Under the pieces are notes generated by a model. The model worked only from the letters and a program-made list of their open reading frames with translations, was not told the DNA's origin and did not search any database. Positions 1-8,727 of a stretch of DNA of 50,817 nt are shown in pieces. The stretch is from Corynebacterium sp. p3-SID1241 (GTDB lineage: Bacteria > Actinomycetota > Actinomycetes > Mycobacteriales > Mycobacteriaceae), in assembly GCA_025144025.1 (NCBI GenBank), contig JALXWS010000019.1, forward strand, positions 1 through 50,817. Reading direction: 5' to 3'. A program made the translations under genes and the position numbers. Numbering within the stretch: the first letter of the stretch is position 1; each line of letters begins with the position of its first letter.

Positions 1-569
1 ACAATCGCCCTAAAGACACCAGCGACGACTCCCGACCATCGAGGCTCCAGCCAACCTTCCCCAAAACAACTCAAGTGCGTCCCAGCCTTCCCATTGCGCC
101 TCCAACAAAGGGCAAGCCCCGCCAAGACAAGCGCTCTACCACCGGACCCTAGACACAAATTGCGCCGCACAGGCAAGTCCAGTGCGCAGCCTTGTCGCAG
201 GTAAATGCACATTTTTCGCTAATCACTGGGTTTGAACGCAACACGCCATTTCCAGAGCGGCACACCCACCCCCGAAGTCTACCCCCAGACCCTAAACCAA
301 AACTTTACACACACCACTCTAGTCACATTCGTAACACGCACAACAAGCTGGCATGTTCGAATAATTTCGAATTATTTCCGCCACTACCAGCGATTTTTAA
401 GATTGCGCACACAGTTCAAGCGGGCTAACTTTAACTCGTTGCTACAAGCGAACACGGATGCAAGCATTTCTGCTTTCCGGCGTGTCGCGCTTGGCAGTTG
501 AAAGGCGCCGCTCCGTTCAGGGTGCGAGCGTCCCGAGACCATGCACAGCCATGAAAAGGACTTAAAACT
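1..569. other. Intergenic region and leader upstream of M23 peptidase
   Basis: I see no convincing gene here. Two plus-strand frames are open from the left edge, ending at the taa near 201 and the tag near 167; both translations are proline- and basic-rich low-complexity and could be the tail of a gene outside the window, but I cannot support that. Positions 240-440 are AT-richer and hold an MtrA-like direct repeat at 322-335. A plausible -10 element lies near 425-435 (taactttaact), which would leave a GC-rich leader of about 130 bases with several short inverted repeats before the start at 570. Confidence 0.5.
322..335. promoter_or_regulatory. Candidate MtrA binding site
   Basis: Seen: GTCAC-ATTC-GTAAC, a direct repeat of GTnAC with a 4-base spacer. 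Known: MtrA, the response regulator of MtrAB, binds GTnAC-type direct repeats in actinobacteria and controls secreted cell-wall peptidases in corynebacteria. Inferred: it controls the M23 peptidase gene starting at 570. It lies about 100 bases upstream of the possible -10. Confidence 0.45.
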
Positions 570-1328
570 ATGAAGCGCATGAACCGCGCACGCAAGAATG
601 TAGCGTTAAGCGTCATCACGCTCGGCACCGTTCTTGCTACCGGCACCACCGCTTTTGCTGCAGAGCCAGTGGCTAGCGTGGACGTATCAGACGGCTCCTC
701 CGAGCCCACCGCTACCAATGTAGATAACGCCGGAGTGGTCGACGCCCTTGTTGGCCTAGCCACCACCTCGGTTGGCCTGCTCAACGGCGAGGCTACGCCA
801 CAGGTAGACGGCAACGAATCGGGCGGCGTGAACATCGTCCTCGACCCGGGTTCTGTACCAGGTTTGAAGGAAGCATTCGCCCCAAAGGGCAACCACTCCG
901 GTCTCACCACCAAGCGCGGCAAAGACTCCGCGGGCAATACCGTGGTCTTTCCTACCTCCGGCACGCTTACTTCTGGCTTTGGCCAGCGCTGGGGCACCAC
1001 GCACAACGGCATCGACGTAGCTAACTCGGTTGGCACCCCGATTCACGCGGTCATGGACGGTACCGTCATCAACTCCGGCCCGGCACAGGGCTTTGGCAAC
1101 TGGATCCGCATCCAGCATGATGACGGCACCATCTCCGTCTACGGCCACATGCCGGCAGACCAGCTCAAGGTGACTGTGGGCGACCGCGTGACCGCGGGTC
1201 AGGAAATTGCCGGCATTGGCAATGAGGGCCGCTCCACTGGCCCCCACCTCCACTTTGAGATTCATCCGGGCGGCGGCGCACCTGTTGACCCGGTGAGCTG
1301 GTTCAACGAGCGCGGCATTTCGGTCTAG
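570..1328 (+). CDS. Secreted M23-family (LytM-type) metallopeptidase
   Basis: Exported zinc peptidase expected to cut peptidoglycan cross-bridges or stem peptides. The 252-residue protein starts with a basic stretch and a hydrophobic core ending in an Ala-X-Ala site near residue 30, so it carries a Sec signal peptide. Residues 30-110 are a low-complexity acidic linker. The LytM domain fills residues 115-250, with zinc ligands H145 and D149 (HNGID) and the second motif HLHFE at 226-230; the usual ligands and catalytic histidine are all present, so it should be active. An AAAGGA ribosome site lies 10 bases before the start. Its TAG stop overlaps the stop of convergent pcrA. An MtrA-like box upstream suggests control by envelope signalling. 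Confidence 0.9.
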   Translation: MKRMNRARKNVALSVITLGTVLATGTTAFAAEPVASVDVSDGSSEPTATNVDNAGVVDALVGLATTSVGLLNGEATPQVDGNESGGVNIVLDPGSVPGLKEAFAPKGNHSGLTTKRGKDSAGNTVVFPTSGTLTSGFGQRWGTTHNGIDVANSVGTPIHAVMDGTVINSGPAQGFGNWIRIQHDDGTISVYGHMPADQLKVTVGDRVTAGQEIAGIGNEGRSTGPHLHFEIHPGGGAPVDPVSWFNERGISV

Positions 1329-3850
1329 AGCTTTTCCATCGGCACTCCGCCGATGAGCATCAGCCGGACCTTGCCGGAGGAACCAAAGTCCACGGTGACC
1401 GTGGCACGCTTGCCGGAGCCGGCCGTCTCTATAACGGTCCCGAGCCCGTATTTGGCGTGGTTGACGCGGTCACCCACGGCGAGGTTGAGGTTATTGTTCT
1501 TGGGCATGGAGGTCGCCGCCGGTTTCTTAGTGCGTTGCGATGGGGAAGACGCAGCGCGCCCTGCACCGCGGGATCCGCCCCGAGAACCGCTATCGCTCCA
1601 CCCAGACCAGTCGCGGCCGTATGAGCGACCATATTGGTAGTCGTCCTCACCCCACGCGCCGGTCAGGGAGCTATCGGAGTCTTCGCGCTGCCAGTTGATG
1701 AGGTCTTCAGGGACCTCGCCGAGGAAGCGACTGGCGGGATTAGTCACCGGGTTGCCCCACGCCGAGCGCAGAATGGCACGGGTAAGATACAACTGCTCGC
1801 GGGCACGGGTAATGCCGACATAGGCCAAGCGGCGCTCCTCGCTTAATTCCTTTGGGTCCCCCAGTGAGCGCATGTGTGGGAATTGACCGTCCTCCCAGCC
1901 GGTCAGAAAGACCACGGGGAACTCAAGGCCCTTTGCGGTGTGCAGAGTCATCATAGTGACCACACCGGTCTCAGAATCTGGAATCTGGTCGGCATCGGCC
2001 ACAAGCGAGACCTTTTCCAAAAAGGCTTGCAGTGAGCCGGGGGCGGCCTCGCCCTCTTCTACTAGCTCGGAGGGGTCCACTGCATCCGCGCCCGAAGCAG
2101 CAAGCTGGTTGGCCGCCTCCGAGGTGAATTCGCGAGCGACCGATACCAACTCGTTCAGGTTATCTAGGCGCGCGCCATCCTGCGGATCGTTCGAATTTTC
2201 CAATTCCGCTTTATACCCCGTGGCATCCAAAATGGCGGTAAGCAGCTCGCCCAAATCCGGTTGGCCAGTAACCTCATCGCGCATGGACGGAATCTGATTG
2301 CGGATGCCCTCCATCATCTCGTTGAATTTGGTGACCGCGTTAACGGCTCGAGTTCCCAGGCCGGGAACCTCGCCCCGAGGGACATCGGCAAGCGCCTTGC
2401 CAAAGCTGATGCCTTGGTTCTCCGCGTGCAGGGCGATATGCCCCTGCGCTTTGTCACCAATGGCACGCTTGGGCACGTTGATAATGCGGCGCAGGCTCAC
2501 CGTATCGTCCGGGTTATCCAGGATGCGCAGGTAGGCCACCATATCGCGGATTTCGCGCCGCTCATAAAAGCGCGTGCCACCGACCACCTTGTAGGGAATA
2601 CCGGAACGTATAAAGATATCTTCCAGCGCACGAGAGGCGTTATTGGTGCGGTACATGACCGCGATATCGGAATAGCTGCGTCCCTTATCCGCCAATGAGT
2701 CGATTTCAGAGGCGATAAACCGCGCCTCATCATGCTCGTTATCGGCCACATAACCCACGATCTGCTCGCCTTCACCATGGGCGGTCCAGAGGTTCTTCTC
2801 GCGGCGGTTCTCATTTTTTGCAATAACGGCATTGGCCGCATTGAGAATGGTCTGGGTGGAGCGATAATTCTGTTCCAGCAAGATCGTGTGCGCCTGTGGG
2901 TAGTCGCGCTCGAATTCCTGGATATTGCGGATGGTCGCGCCGCGGAAAGCATAAATGGACTGGTCCGAATCGCCCACTACGCACAACTCGGGGGCATCGG
3001 GGCCGAGCTCTCCCCTGCCCACGAGCGCAGCAACCAGCGCGTACTGGGCGTGGTTGGTGTCCTGGTACTCGTCGATAAGCACGTGCTTGAAGCGCCGGCG
3101 ATAAAAATCCACCACCTGCTGGTGCTGGGTGAAAATCCGCACCACCTCACCGATGAGATCATCAAAGTCCACGGCATTGGCTGCACGCAGGCGGCGCTGG
3201 TATTCGGCATATACCTGAGCCACGGTGATCTCAAACGGGTTCTTCGTCTGTTGTGCCGCCTCCAGCGCGGATTCGGGCCCAATGAGTTCGTTTTTGTGGT
3301 TAGAAATCTGATTGGCCAGGACCCGCGGGGTGTACTTCTTTAGATCCAGCTGCATGTCCTTAGCAATCATGGACAAAAGCCGGCGGGCATCATCGCCATC
3401 ATAAATGGTGAAGTTGGTATTAAGGCCCGGCACGAGCTGCGCGTTTTGGCGCAGGATGCGCACACAGATGGAGTGGAAGGTAGACACCCACATGCGCTCG
3501 GCCACGGGGCCGACCAGCCCGCCCACGCGCTCCTTCATTTCCGCGGCGGCCTTATTAGTAAAGGTAATGGCGAGAATCTCCCACGGATTCACCCCGCGGT
3601 GGCGCATGAGATAGGCAATGCGCCGGGTAAGCACCGCTGTCTTGCCGGAACCGGCGCCCGCCACGATGAGCAGTGGGCTACCGGAATGGGTAACAGCCTC
3701 TAGCTGCTGCGGGTTAAGGCCCTCGGCCAAGGCATCGGGGGATTCGGATTGCGGGCTCGCTGCGCGCGGTGCGCCGAAGCCGCCAAAGGGGCTAGGGCTC
3801 GAGGCACCGCCGGTGGAAGGGGAAGGGCTAAAAGGAGAGTTTTCGTTCAT
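1325..3850 (-). CDS. pcrA: ATP-dependent DNA helicase PcrA/UvrD
   Basis: Superfamily 1A 3'-5' helicase used in nucleotide excision repair, replication restart and removal of RecA filaments. I chose the ATG at 3850, giving about 841 residues; a start 11 codons upstream is possible but lacks family similarity. The first 40 residues are a Ser/Pro/Gly-rich tail typical of actinobacterial forms. Walker A (GAGSGKT) is at about 65-71, followed by the UvrD motif II DEYQDT, the QNYRSTQ motif and VAYVGITRARE-like motif VI. The last 50 residues form the Tudor-like PcrA tail (KYGLGTVIE). It is transcribed divergently from chorismate mutase and convergent with the M23 peptidase. Confidence 0.96.
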   Translation of the reverse strand: MNENSPFSPSPSTGGASSPSPFGGFGAPRAASPQSESPDALAEGLNPQQLEAVTHSGSPLLIVAGAGSGKTAVLTRRIAYLMRHRGVNPWEILAITFTNKAAAEMKERVGGLVGPVAERMWVSTFHSICVRILRQNAQLVPGLNTNFTIYDGDDARRLLSMIAKDMQLDLKKYTPRVLANQISNHKNELIGPESALEAAQQTKNPFEITVAQVYAEYQRRLRAANAVDFDDLIGEVVRIFTQHQQVVDFYRRRFKHVLIDEYQDTNHAQYALVAALVGRGELGPDAPELCVVGDSDQSIYAFRGATIRNIQEFERDYPQAHTILLEQNYRSTQTILNAANAVIAKNENRREKNLWTAHGEGEQIVGYVADNEHDEARFIASEIDSLADKGRSYSDIAVMYRTNNASRALEDIFIRSGIPYKVVGGTRFYERREIRDMVAYLRILDNPDDTVSLRRIINVPKRAIGDKAQGHIALHAENQGISFGKALADVPRGEVPGLGTRAVNAVTKFNEMMEGIRNQIPSMRDEVTGQPDLGELLTAILDATGYKAELENSNDPQDGARLDNLNELVSVAREFTSEAANQLAASGADAVDPSELVEEGEAAPGSLQAFLEKVSLVADADQIPDSETGVVTMMTLHTAKGLEFPVVFLTGWEDGQFPHMRSLGDPKELSEERRLAYVGITRAREQLYLTRAILRSAWGNPVTNPASRFLGEVPEDLINWQREDSDSSLTGAWGEDDYQYGRSYGRDWSGWSDSGSRGGSRGAGRAASSPSQRTKKPAATSMPKNNNLNLAVGDRVNHAKYGLGTVIETAGSGKRATVTVDFGSSGKVRLMLIGGVPMEKL

Positions 3851-3947
3851 AGTGCCTTCCAACCTACTAGCCCCACCGGACACGACTCGTTTCCGCCGTG
3901 CGAGCTGCTATTTCCTTTTGCGCGGGCGGGTGGCACAATATGGTCTT

Positions 3948-4271
3948 ATGACCGCAGAAGAACACAAAGACATCGTCGATAACGGCTTGGACATCCGCAC
4001 CCCTTCGGGAACGGATGATCCCCTTTCTGATGCGGAGATCCAGCAGTATCGCGAAGAAATCAACCGCATGGACCGCATCATCTTGGACGCTGCCAAACGC
4101 CGCACGGAAGTCTCTCAGGCTATTGGCCGCACCCGCATGAGCTCCGGCGGCACTCGCCTGGTCCACACCCGCGAGATCGCCATTTTGAATCAGTTCCGCG
4201 ATGAACTTGGGGAAGAAGGCCCCACCATCGCTTCGGCGCTGCTGCGGATGGGCCGCGGCCGGCTGGGTTAG
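3948..4271 (+). CDS. aroQ: Chorismate mutase (AroQ-delta type)
   Basis: Converts chorismate to prephenate in phenylalanine and tyrosine synthesis. The ATG at 3948 gives 107 residues, close to the actinobacterial AroQ-delta class that is activated by binding DAHP synthase. Catalytic region: an Arg-containing first helix (REEINRMD), then AKRRTEVSQAIGRTRM, and the C-terminal MGRGRLG tail typical of this class, which in M. tuberculosis contributes to the complex with DAHP synthase. An AT-rich hexamer at 3936-3941 lies 6 bases before the ATG and there is no ribosome site, so the message may be leaderless. Upstream in-frame starts run through sequence opposite pcrA and are unlikely. Confidence 0.93.
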   Translation: MTAEEHKDIVDNGLDIRTPSGTDDPLSDAEIQQYREEINRMDRIILDAAKRRTEVSQAIGRTRMSSGGTRLVHTREIAILNQFRDELGEEGPTIASALLRMGRGRLG

Positions 4272-4318
4272 CCGAATAATTACTGGCCAGCCGATACTAT
4301 GCAGTACCCTGAATTAGC

Positions 4319-5665
4319 ATGAATGCAGTTCTCGTCGCCGTCATAGTCATGCTCGTGCTCGCCCTCCTGCGCGTGCATGTGGTAGTAGCACTCTTCCTAG
4401 GAGCCATCGTCGGCGGGCTCCTGTCGGGCATGGGCCTCGATGCCACCATGGTCGCCTTCCAAGATGGCTTGGGCGGCGGCGCCAAGATTGCGCTAAGCTA
4501 TGCCCTCTTGGGTGCTTTTGCCATGGGCGTAGCCTCGGCCGGGCTGCCACAGGTCCTGGCTAATTTCCTCATCCGCAAGCTCGGCGGCAGCGGCGAAGCA
4601 GACCCCAAGACCGCACTGGCTACCAAGTGGATGCTCATCCTCGGGCTCATTGCCATGTCCGTAATGAGCCAGAACCTCATCCCGGTCCACATCGCCTTCA
4701 TCCCTCTCATCGTCCCGCCGCTGCTTACAGTAATGAATAAGCTGCGCTTGGACCGCCGGCTAATTACCACCTGCCTGACCTTTGGCCTTATCACCACCTA
4801 CATGTTCATTCCGGTGGGCTTTGGCTCCATCTACTTAAATGACATCCTGCTCTTTAATATCCAGAAGGCGGGGCTTGATACCTCCGATATCAATATCATG
4901 CAGGTTATGGGCGTACCGGCGCTCGGCATGCTCGCCGGCCTACTCATCGCGATCTTTTTTAGCTACCGCAAACCGCGCGACTATGAGAATCTGCCCATCG
5001 CGGCTGAGGAGCACCAAGAGGCCCCCTCTGCCTATAAGGTGTGGGTTTCCGTCGTAGCCATCATTGCCACTTTTGCGGTGCAGATTGTCATGCAGGCGCT
5101 CGACTTCGAATCCGATGGCCTCATGGTCGGCGCGCTAACCGGCCTGGGCATTTTGCTGCTTACCGGCGCGGTGGATTGGAAGCACGCGGACGATGTCTTT
5201 ACCAATGGCATGAAGATGATGGCGCTCATCGGCTTCATCATGATCACCGCCCAGGGGTTCGCCTCGGTCATGACGGCGACCAATGAGGTCGGCCCGCTGG
5301 TGGATGCCACCGCCAACCTCTTTGGCACCAATAAGGTCCTTTCCGCCGGCGCGATGCTGGTGGTGGGCCTGGTGGTCACCATGGGCATCGGCTCGTCCTT
5401 TTCCACCTTGCCCATCATCTCCGTTATCTATGTGCCGCTGTGCATGTCGTTGGGCTTTAGCCCCGCGGCCACCGTGGCGCTTATTGGCACCGCAGGCGCG
5501 CTTGGCGACGCCGGCTCTCCCGCCTCCGATTCCACCCTCGGCCCTACCGCCGGCTTGGGCGCGGATGGCCAGCACGACCACATCCGCGACTCGGTCATTC
5601 CCACCTTCATCCACTTCAATATTCCGCTGCTTATCGCCGGCTGGGCAGGCGCGCTCATCCTCTAA
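4319..5665 (+). CDS. Na+/H+ antiporter-family (YuiF-like) permease
   Basis: Integral membrane transporter of 448 residues with about 12 hydrophobic segments. The start, glycine-rich loop (FQDGLGGGAKIALSY) and C-terminal GALGDAGSPASDSTLGPTAGL signature fit the YuiF-type branch of the Na+/H+ antiporter family, annotated elsewhere as putative amino-acid (histidine) permeases. The true substrate cannot be read from the sequence. It starts 47 bases after chorismate mutase on the same strand and is followed by pgi, an arrangement I recall in C. glutamicum. No clear ribosome site is visible before the ATG. Confidence 0.8.
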   Translation: MNAVLVAVIVMLVLALLRVHVVVALFLGAIVGGLLSGMGLDATMVAFQDGLGGGAKIALSYALLGAFAMGVASAGLPQVLANFLIRKLGGSGEADPKTALATKWMLILGLIAMSVMSQNLIPVHIAFIPLIVPPLLTVMNKLRLDRRLITTCLTFGLITTYMFIPVGFGSIYLNDILLFNIQKAGLDTSDINIMQVMGVPALGMLAGLLIAIFFSYRKPRDYENLPIAAEEHQEAPSAYKVWVSVVAIIATFAVQIVMQALDFESDGLMVGALTGLGILLLTGAVDWKHADDVFTNGMKMMALIGFIMITAQGFASVMTATNEVGPLVDATANLFGTNKVLSAGAMLVVGLVVTMGIGSSFSTLPIISVIYVPLCMSLGFSPAATVALIGTAGALGDAGSPASDSTLGPTAGLGADGQHDHIRDSVIPTFIHFNIPLLIAGWAGALIL

Positions 5666-5751
5666 GACGGCCCGACGCGGTAGTGCTTTCTGGACTACGG
5701 TGGGAGGGGTACATGTTGCCAATGCGCTAGTTGCCAGAAAGGCCTACCACC

Positions 5752-7389
5752 ATGGATATCACCGCATCTGCCCAGTGGAGCGAGCTCGCGAAGGTTTATG
5801 AGGAGAAGAAGGACCTCAACCTCCGCGAGCTTTTTGCCGCCGATGCAGACCGCGCCCGCAACTTCACCTTCGACGCCGCCGGTTTGCACGTCGATCTGTC
5901 GAAGAACCTGATCGACGGGGACATCGTCAAGCAGCTGGTTGAGGTAGCCAAGGCCGCTGACCTTGAAGCCCGCCGCGACGCCATGTTCGCCGGCGAACAC
6001 ATCAATAACACCGAGGGCCGCGCCGTGCTGCACACCGCACTGCGCATCCCGGCCGAAGATGACTTGAATGTTGACGGCCAGGACGTCGCCGCTGATGTAC
6101 ACGAGGTCTTAGGCCGCATGCGCGATTTCGCCACCGCGCTGCGCTCCGGCTCGTGGCTCGGGCATACCGGCCACACCATCAAAAAGGTAGTCAATATCGG
6201 CATCGGTGGCTCTGACCTCGGACCAGCGATGGCGGCCAAGGCACTGCGCTCCTATGAGGTCGCCGGCATCTCCGCCGAATTCGTCTCCAACGTTGACCCG
6301 GCCGATATGGCCGCCACGCTCGATGGTCTGGACGCAGAATCTGCCCTATTCATCATCGCCTCCAAGACCTTTACCACCCAGGAGACGCTAACCAATGCGC
6401 ACGCTGCGCGCCGCTGGCTGATCGAGCAATTCGATGGTGACGAATCCGCCGTGGCCAAGCACTTCGTCGCTGTGTCCACCAATGCGGAGAAGGTAGCCGA
6501 GTTCGGCATCGATACCGAGAACATGTTCCCGTTCTGGAATTGGGTCGGCGGCCGCTACTCCGTGGATTGCGCCATCGGCCTGTCCCTCATGTGCACCATC
6601 GGCCCGATGGACTTTATGCGCTTCCTCGAGGGCTTCCACGCCATGGACGAGCACTTCCGCACCGCGCCACTGGAAGAAAACGTCCCAGCGCTCATGGGCC
6701 TCTTGGGTGTCTGGTACACCAACTTCTTCGGCGCCCAGACCCACGCCGTGCTCCCCTATTCCCAGGACCTCGGCCGCTTCCCGGCCTACCTGCAGCAGCT
6801 GACCATGGAATCCAATGGCAAGTCCGTGCGCCGCGACGGCACCGCGGTCACCGTTCCATCCACCGGGGAAATCTACTGGGGCGAGCCGGGCACCAATGGC
6901 CAGCACGCCTTCTTCCAACTCATGCACCAAGGCACCCGCCTCATCCCGGCGGACTTCATCGGGTTTGCCCGCCCGAAGCAGGACTTCCCTACCGCCGATG
7001 GCTCTGGTTCTATGCATGACCTGCTCATGGGCAACTTCTTTGCGCAGTCCAAGGTGTTGGCCTTTGGCAAGACCGCAGAGGAAATCGCGGCCGAGGGCGT
7101 AGACGAGGCGGTCGTGCCCCATAAGGTCATGCCTGGCAACCGCCCGACTACCACCATCCTGGCCGAGGAACTCACCCCGCAGACCCTCGGCGCGCTCATC
7201 GCGCTCTACGAGCACATCGTGTTCACCCAGGGCGTTATCTGGGATATCAATTCCTTTGATCAGTGGGGCGTGGAGCTGGGCAAGCAGCAGGCTAATGATC
7301 TGGCCCCAGCCGTCTCCGGCGCTGCCGCCGCCGACTCCGGCGACCAGTCCACCGACGAGCTCATCGGTTGGTACCGCAACCACCGCTAA
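5752..7389 (+). CDS. pgi: Glucose-6-phosphate isomerase
   Basis: Interconverts glucose-6-phosphate and fructose-6-phosphate in glycolysis. The ATG at 5752 has AGAAAGG about 9 bases upstream, giving 545 residues, the usual length; the ORF extends 7 codons further upstream without a ribosome site. Family signatures are complete: the GIGGSDLGP phosphate-binding loop, SKTFTTQET, the WVGGRYS active-site stretch, the MESNGKS motif and the C-terminal [10 protein letters not shown] signature. A good intrinsic terminator follows, so it ends its transcription unit. Confidence 0.97.
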   Translation: MDITASAQWSELAKVYEEKKDLNLRELFAADADRARNFTFDAAGLHVDLSKNLIDGDIVKQLVEVAKAADLEARRDAMFAGEHINNTEGRAVLHTALRIPAEDDLNVDGQDVAADVHEVLGRMRDFATALRSGSWLGHTGHTIKKVVNIGIGGSDLGPAMAAKALRSYEVAGISAEFVSNVDPADMAATLDGLDAESALFIIASKTFTTQETLTNAHAARRWLIEQFDGDESAVAKHFVAVSTNAEKVAEFGIDTENMFPFWNWVGGRYSVDCAIGLSLMCTIGPMDFMRFLEGFHAMDEHFRTAPLEENVPALMGLLGVWYTNFFGAQTHAVLPYSQDLGRFPAYLQQLTMESNGKSVRRDGTAVTVPSTGEIYWGEPGTNGQHAFFQLMHQGTRLIPADFIGFARPKQDFPTADGSGSMHDLLMGNFFAQSKVLAFGKTAEEIAAEGVDEAVVPHKVMPGNRPTTTILAEELTPQTLGALIALYEHIVFTQGVIWDINSFDQWGVELGKQQANDLAPAVSGAAAADSGDQSTDELIGWYRNHR

Positions 7390-7405
7390 GCACTGCTTGG
7401 CGACG

Positions 7406-7434
7406 TCCTCCCGGCCCCACTGGGAGGATTTTTT
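7406..7434 (+). terminator. Intrinsic terminator of pgi
   Basis: Stem tcctccc (7406-7412) pairs with gggagga (7422-7428) and is followed by a run of T. It begins 17 bases after the pgi stop. Confidence 0.85.
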
Positions 7435-7560
7435 CATACAGTATGCACAGGATGTTCACTCAATATCCACAGTCCATAATGAACGATGACTGTAGGCTCG
7501 ATTGCACACAGGGCCCGTCCCGACTGTCAACCAGATCGATTACTCCCGAAATGGAGAGAA

Positions 7561-8727
7561 ATGCGTTTCGAGTCAAGTCCACCCCCTCAATTCTCTTTTT
7601 CGCAGGACGTCCATGCTCTTTTGGGAAACCTCTCGAATAGAACTTCTCACGAAATAACTTTTTATTTCAGCACCCCAGCAGATAACATCGTGCGCCATGT
7701 TGGCCAAGCAGAATTCATAGATCCTGCCCGGCCAACCACTATCGAAGAACTGGACGGTGTAATTGCGGAAATTGGTATCGATAAAGTTGTCAACCCAGAT
7801 TCCTTTTATGACATCCCGCTGAAATTAGCTCCAAAGGAGTTTTGCGCAGAACTAGAAAAGGCCTCAATTCCCTTTTCAATAGTTGACGACGATAGAATCG
7901 TTCTCTACGAGCATTGGACTGAGTTTTTCATCGAAGATGATGAAATAGTCAGCATTTTTTGGATGAACCGCGACTACTACTCATATCTCGACGTCATTGA
8001 GATGGCATTTCCCAGCATCCCTGATTCTAGTGAGTATCGCGCTAATTACATCCCAAGCAGTTCATCTCACTTAAGCGTTCCCCAAGGGACCCAAAAGACA
8101 GTAGTATCCCCAGTACTACCGGTGGCTGGTGTCGATGAGAAAGTGTGGGACCTCACAAAACAAGTACTGCCTGACGCCCCAGCCCTTGGAATGGGTTGGC
8201 ACAAAGAAATCATACGCCGCTCGACTTCAGAACAGCTCAACCACATCATCCAACTACTTAGGCCCCTTGCGACTGCAAGCTTCGAAGACCCCGCAACGCG
8301 ACAGTTTTTCGCCATCGCCATCAATCTCGGCGCCACCGACCTTGATATAACCCCCATAGTCGATGAGGCCGAGCACTACCAGGAGTCGACAGACCCAGAT
8401 GTGCTGGACATGATCGACGATGACCAAGCGGGTCTTCTCGATGTCATCTGCCCATCAAATTTCAAACAGTTCAACCGCTATCTAAGCCTCAAAGGACCAG
8501 CACTCCTCGACAACCAAATTGAATTCCTGCGCAAAGCGGTAAGGAACGATGAATTTCGTATCGCACCAGAATTTCAATGGCTTTCTGCCTCCCGATTCGC
8601 CACTATCCCCGAATCGGCCTACGCCATATCTTTTATTGGGCGCGAAGGTCGAATCCTATGGGATTCCGCCGAAGAAGAAGACCTTATAGAAACTCTCGAG
8701 GAGGAAAGAAAATGGCGCTCAAATTAG
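7561..8727 (+). CDS. Unknown cytoplasmic protein, first gene of immunity-like cassette
   Basis: I do not recognise a family. The ATG at 7561 has GGAGAGAA directly upstream, giving 388 residues; an in-frame ATG 25 codons earlier lacks a site. There is no signal peptide or membrane segment, and the protein is acidic. Residues 1-150 look like one alpha/beta domain rich in aromatic residues (FFIEDDEIVSIFWMNRDYYSYLD); a Ser/Pro-rich linker spans about 165-190, and a second helical domain runs to an acidic end (EEEDLIETLEEERKW). It overlaps the next gene by 16 bases and is clearly AT-richer than pgi, suggesting transfer. The context suggests a partner of an immunity-type protein; that is inference only. 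Confidence 0.7.
   Translation: MRFESSPPPQFSFSQDVHALLGNLSNRTSHEITFYFSTPADNIVRHVGQAEFIDPARPTTIEELDGVIAEIGIDKVVNPDSFYDIPLKLAPKEFCAELEKASIPFSIVDDDRIVLYEHWTEFFIEDDEIVSIFWMNRDYYSYLDVIEMAFPSIPDSSEYRANYIPSSSSHLSVPQGTQKTVVSPVLPVAGVDEKVWDLTKQVLPDAPALGMGWHKEIIRRSTSEQLNHIIQLLRPLATASFEDPATRQFFAIAINLGATDLDITPIVDEAEHYQESTDPDVLDMIDDDQAGLLDVICPSNFKQFNRYLSLKGPALLDNQIEFLRKAVRNDEFRIAPEFQWLSASRFATIPESAYAISFIGREGRILWDSAEEEDLIETLEEERKWRSN

Noticed and set aside
192..501. Two short overlapping plus-strand ORFs in the upstream region
   Set aside because: No ribosome sites, low-complexity translations, and they run through the regulatory region of the M23 peptidase.
431..1265. Minus-strand ORFs of 201 and 169 residues opposite the M23 peptidase
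   Set aside because: They are antisense shadows of a clearly recognisable gene in GC-rich DNA.
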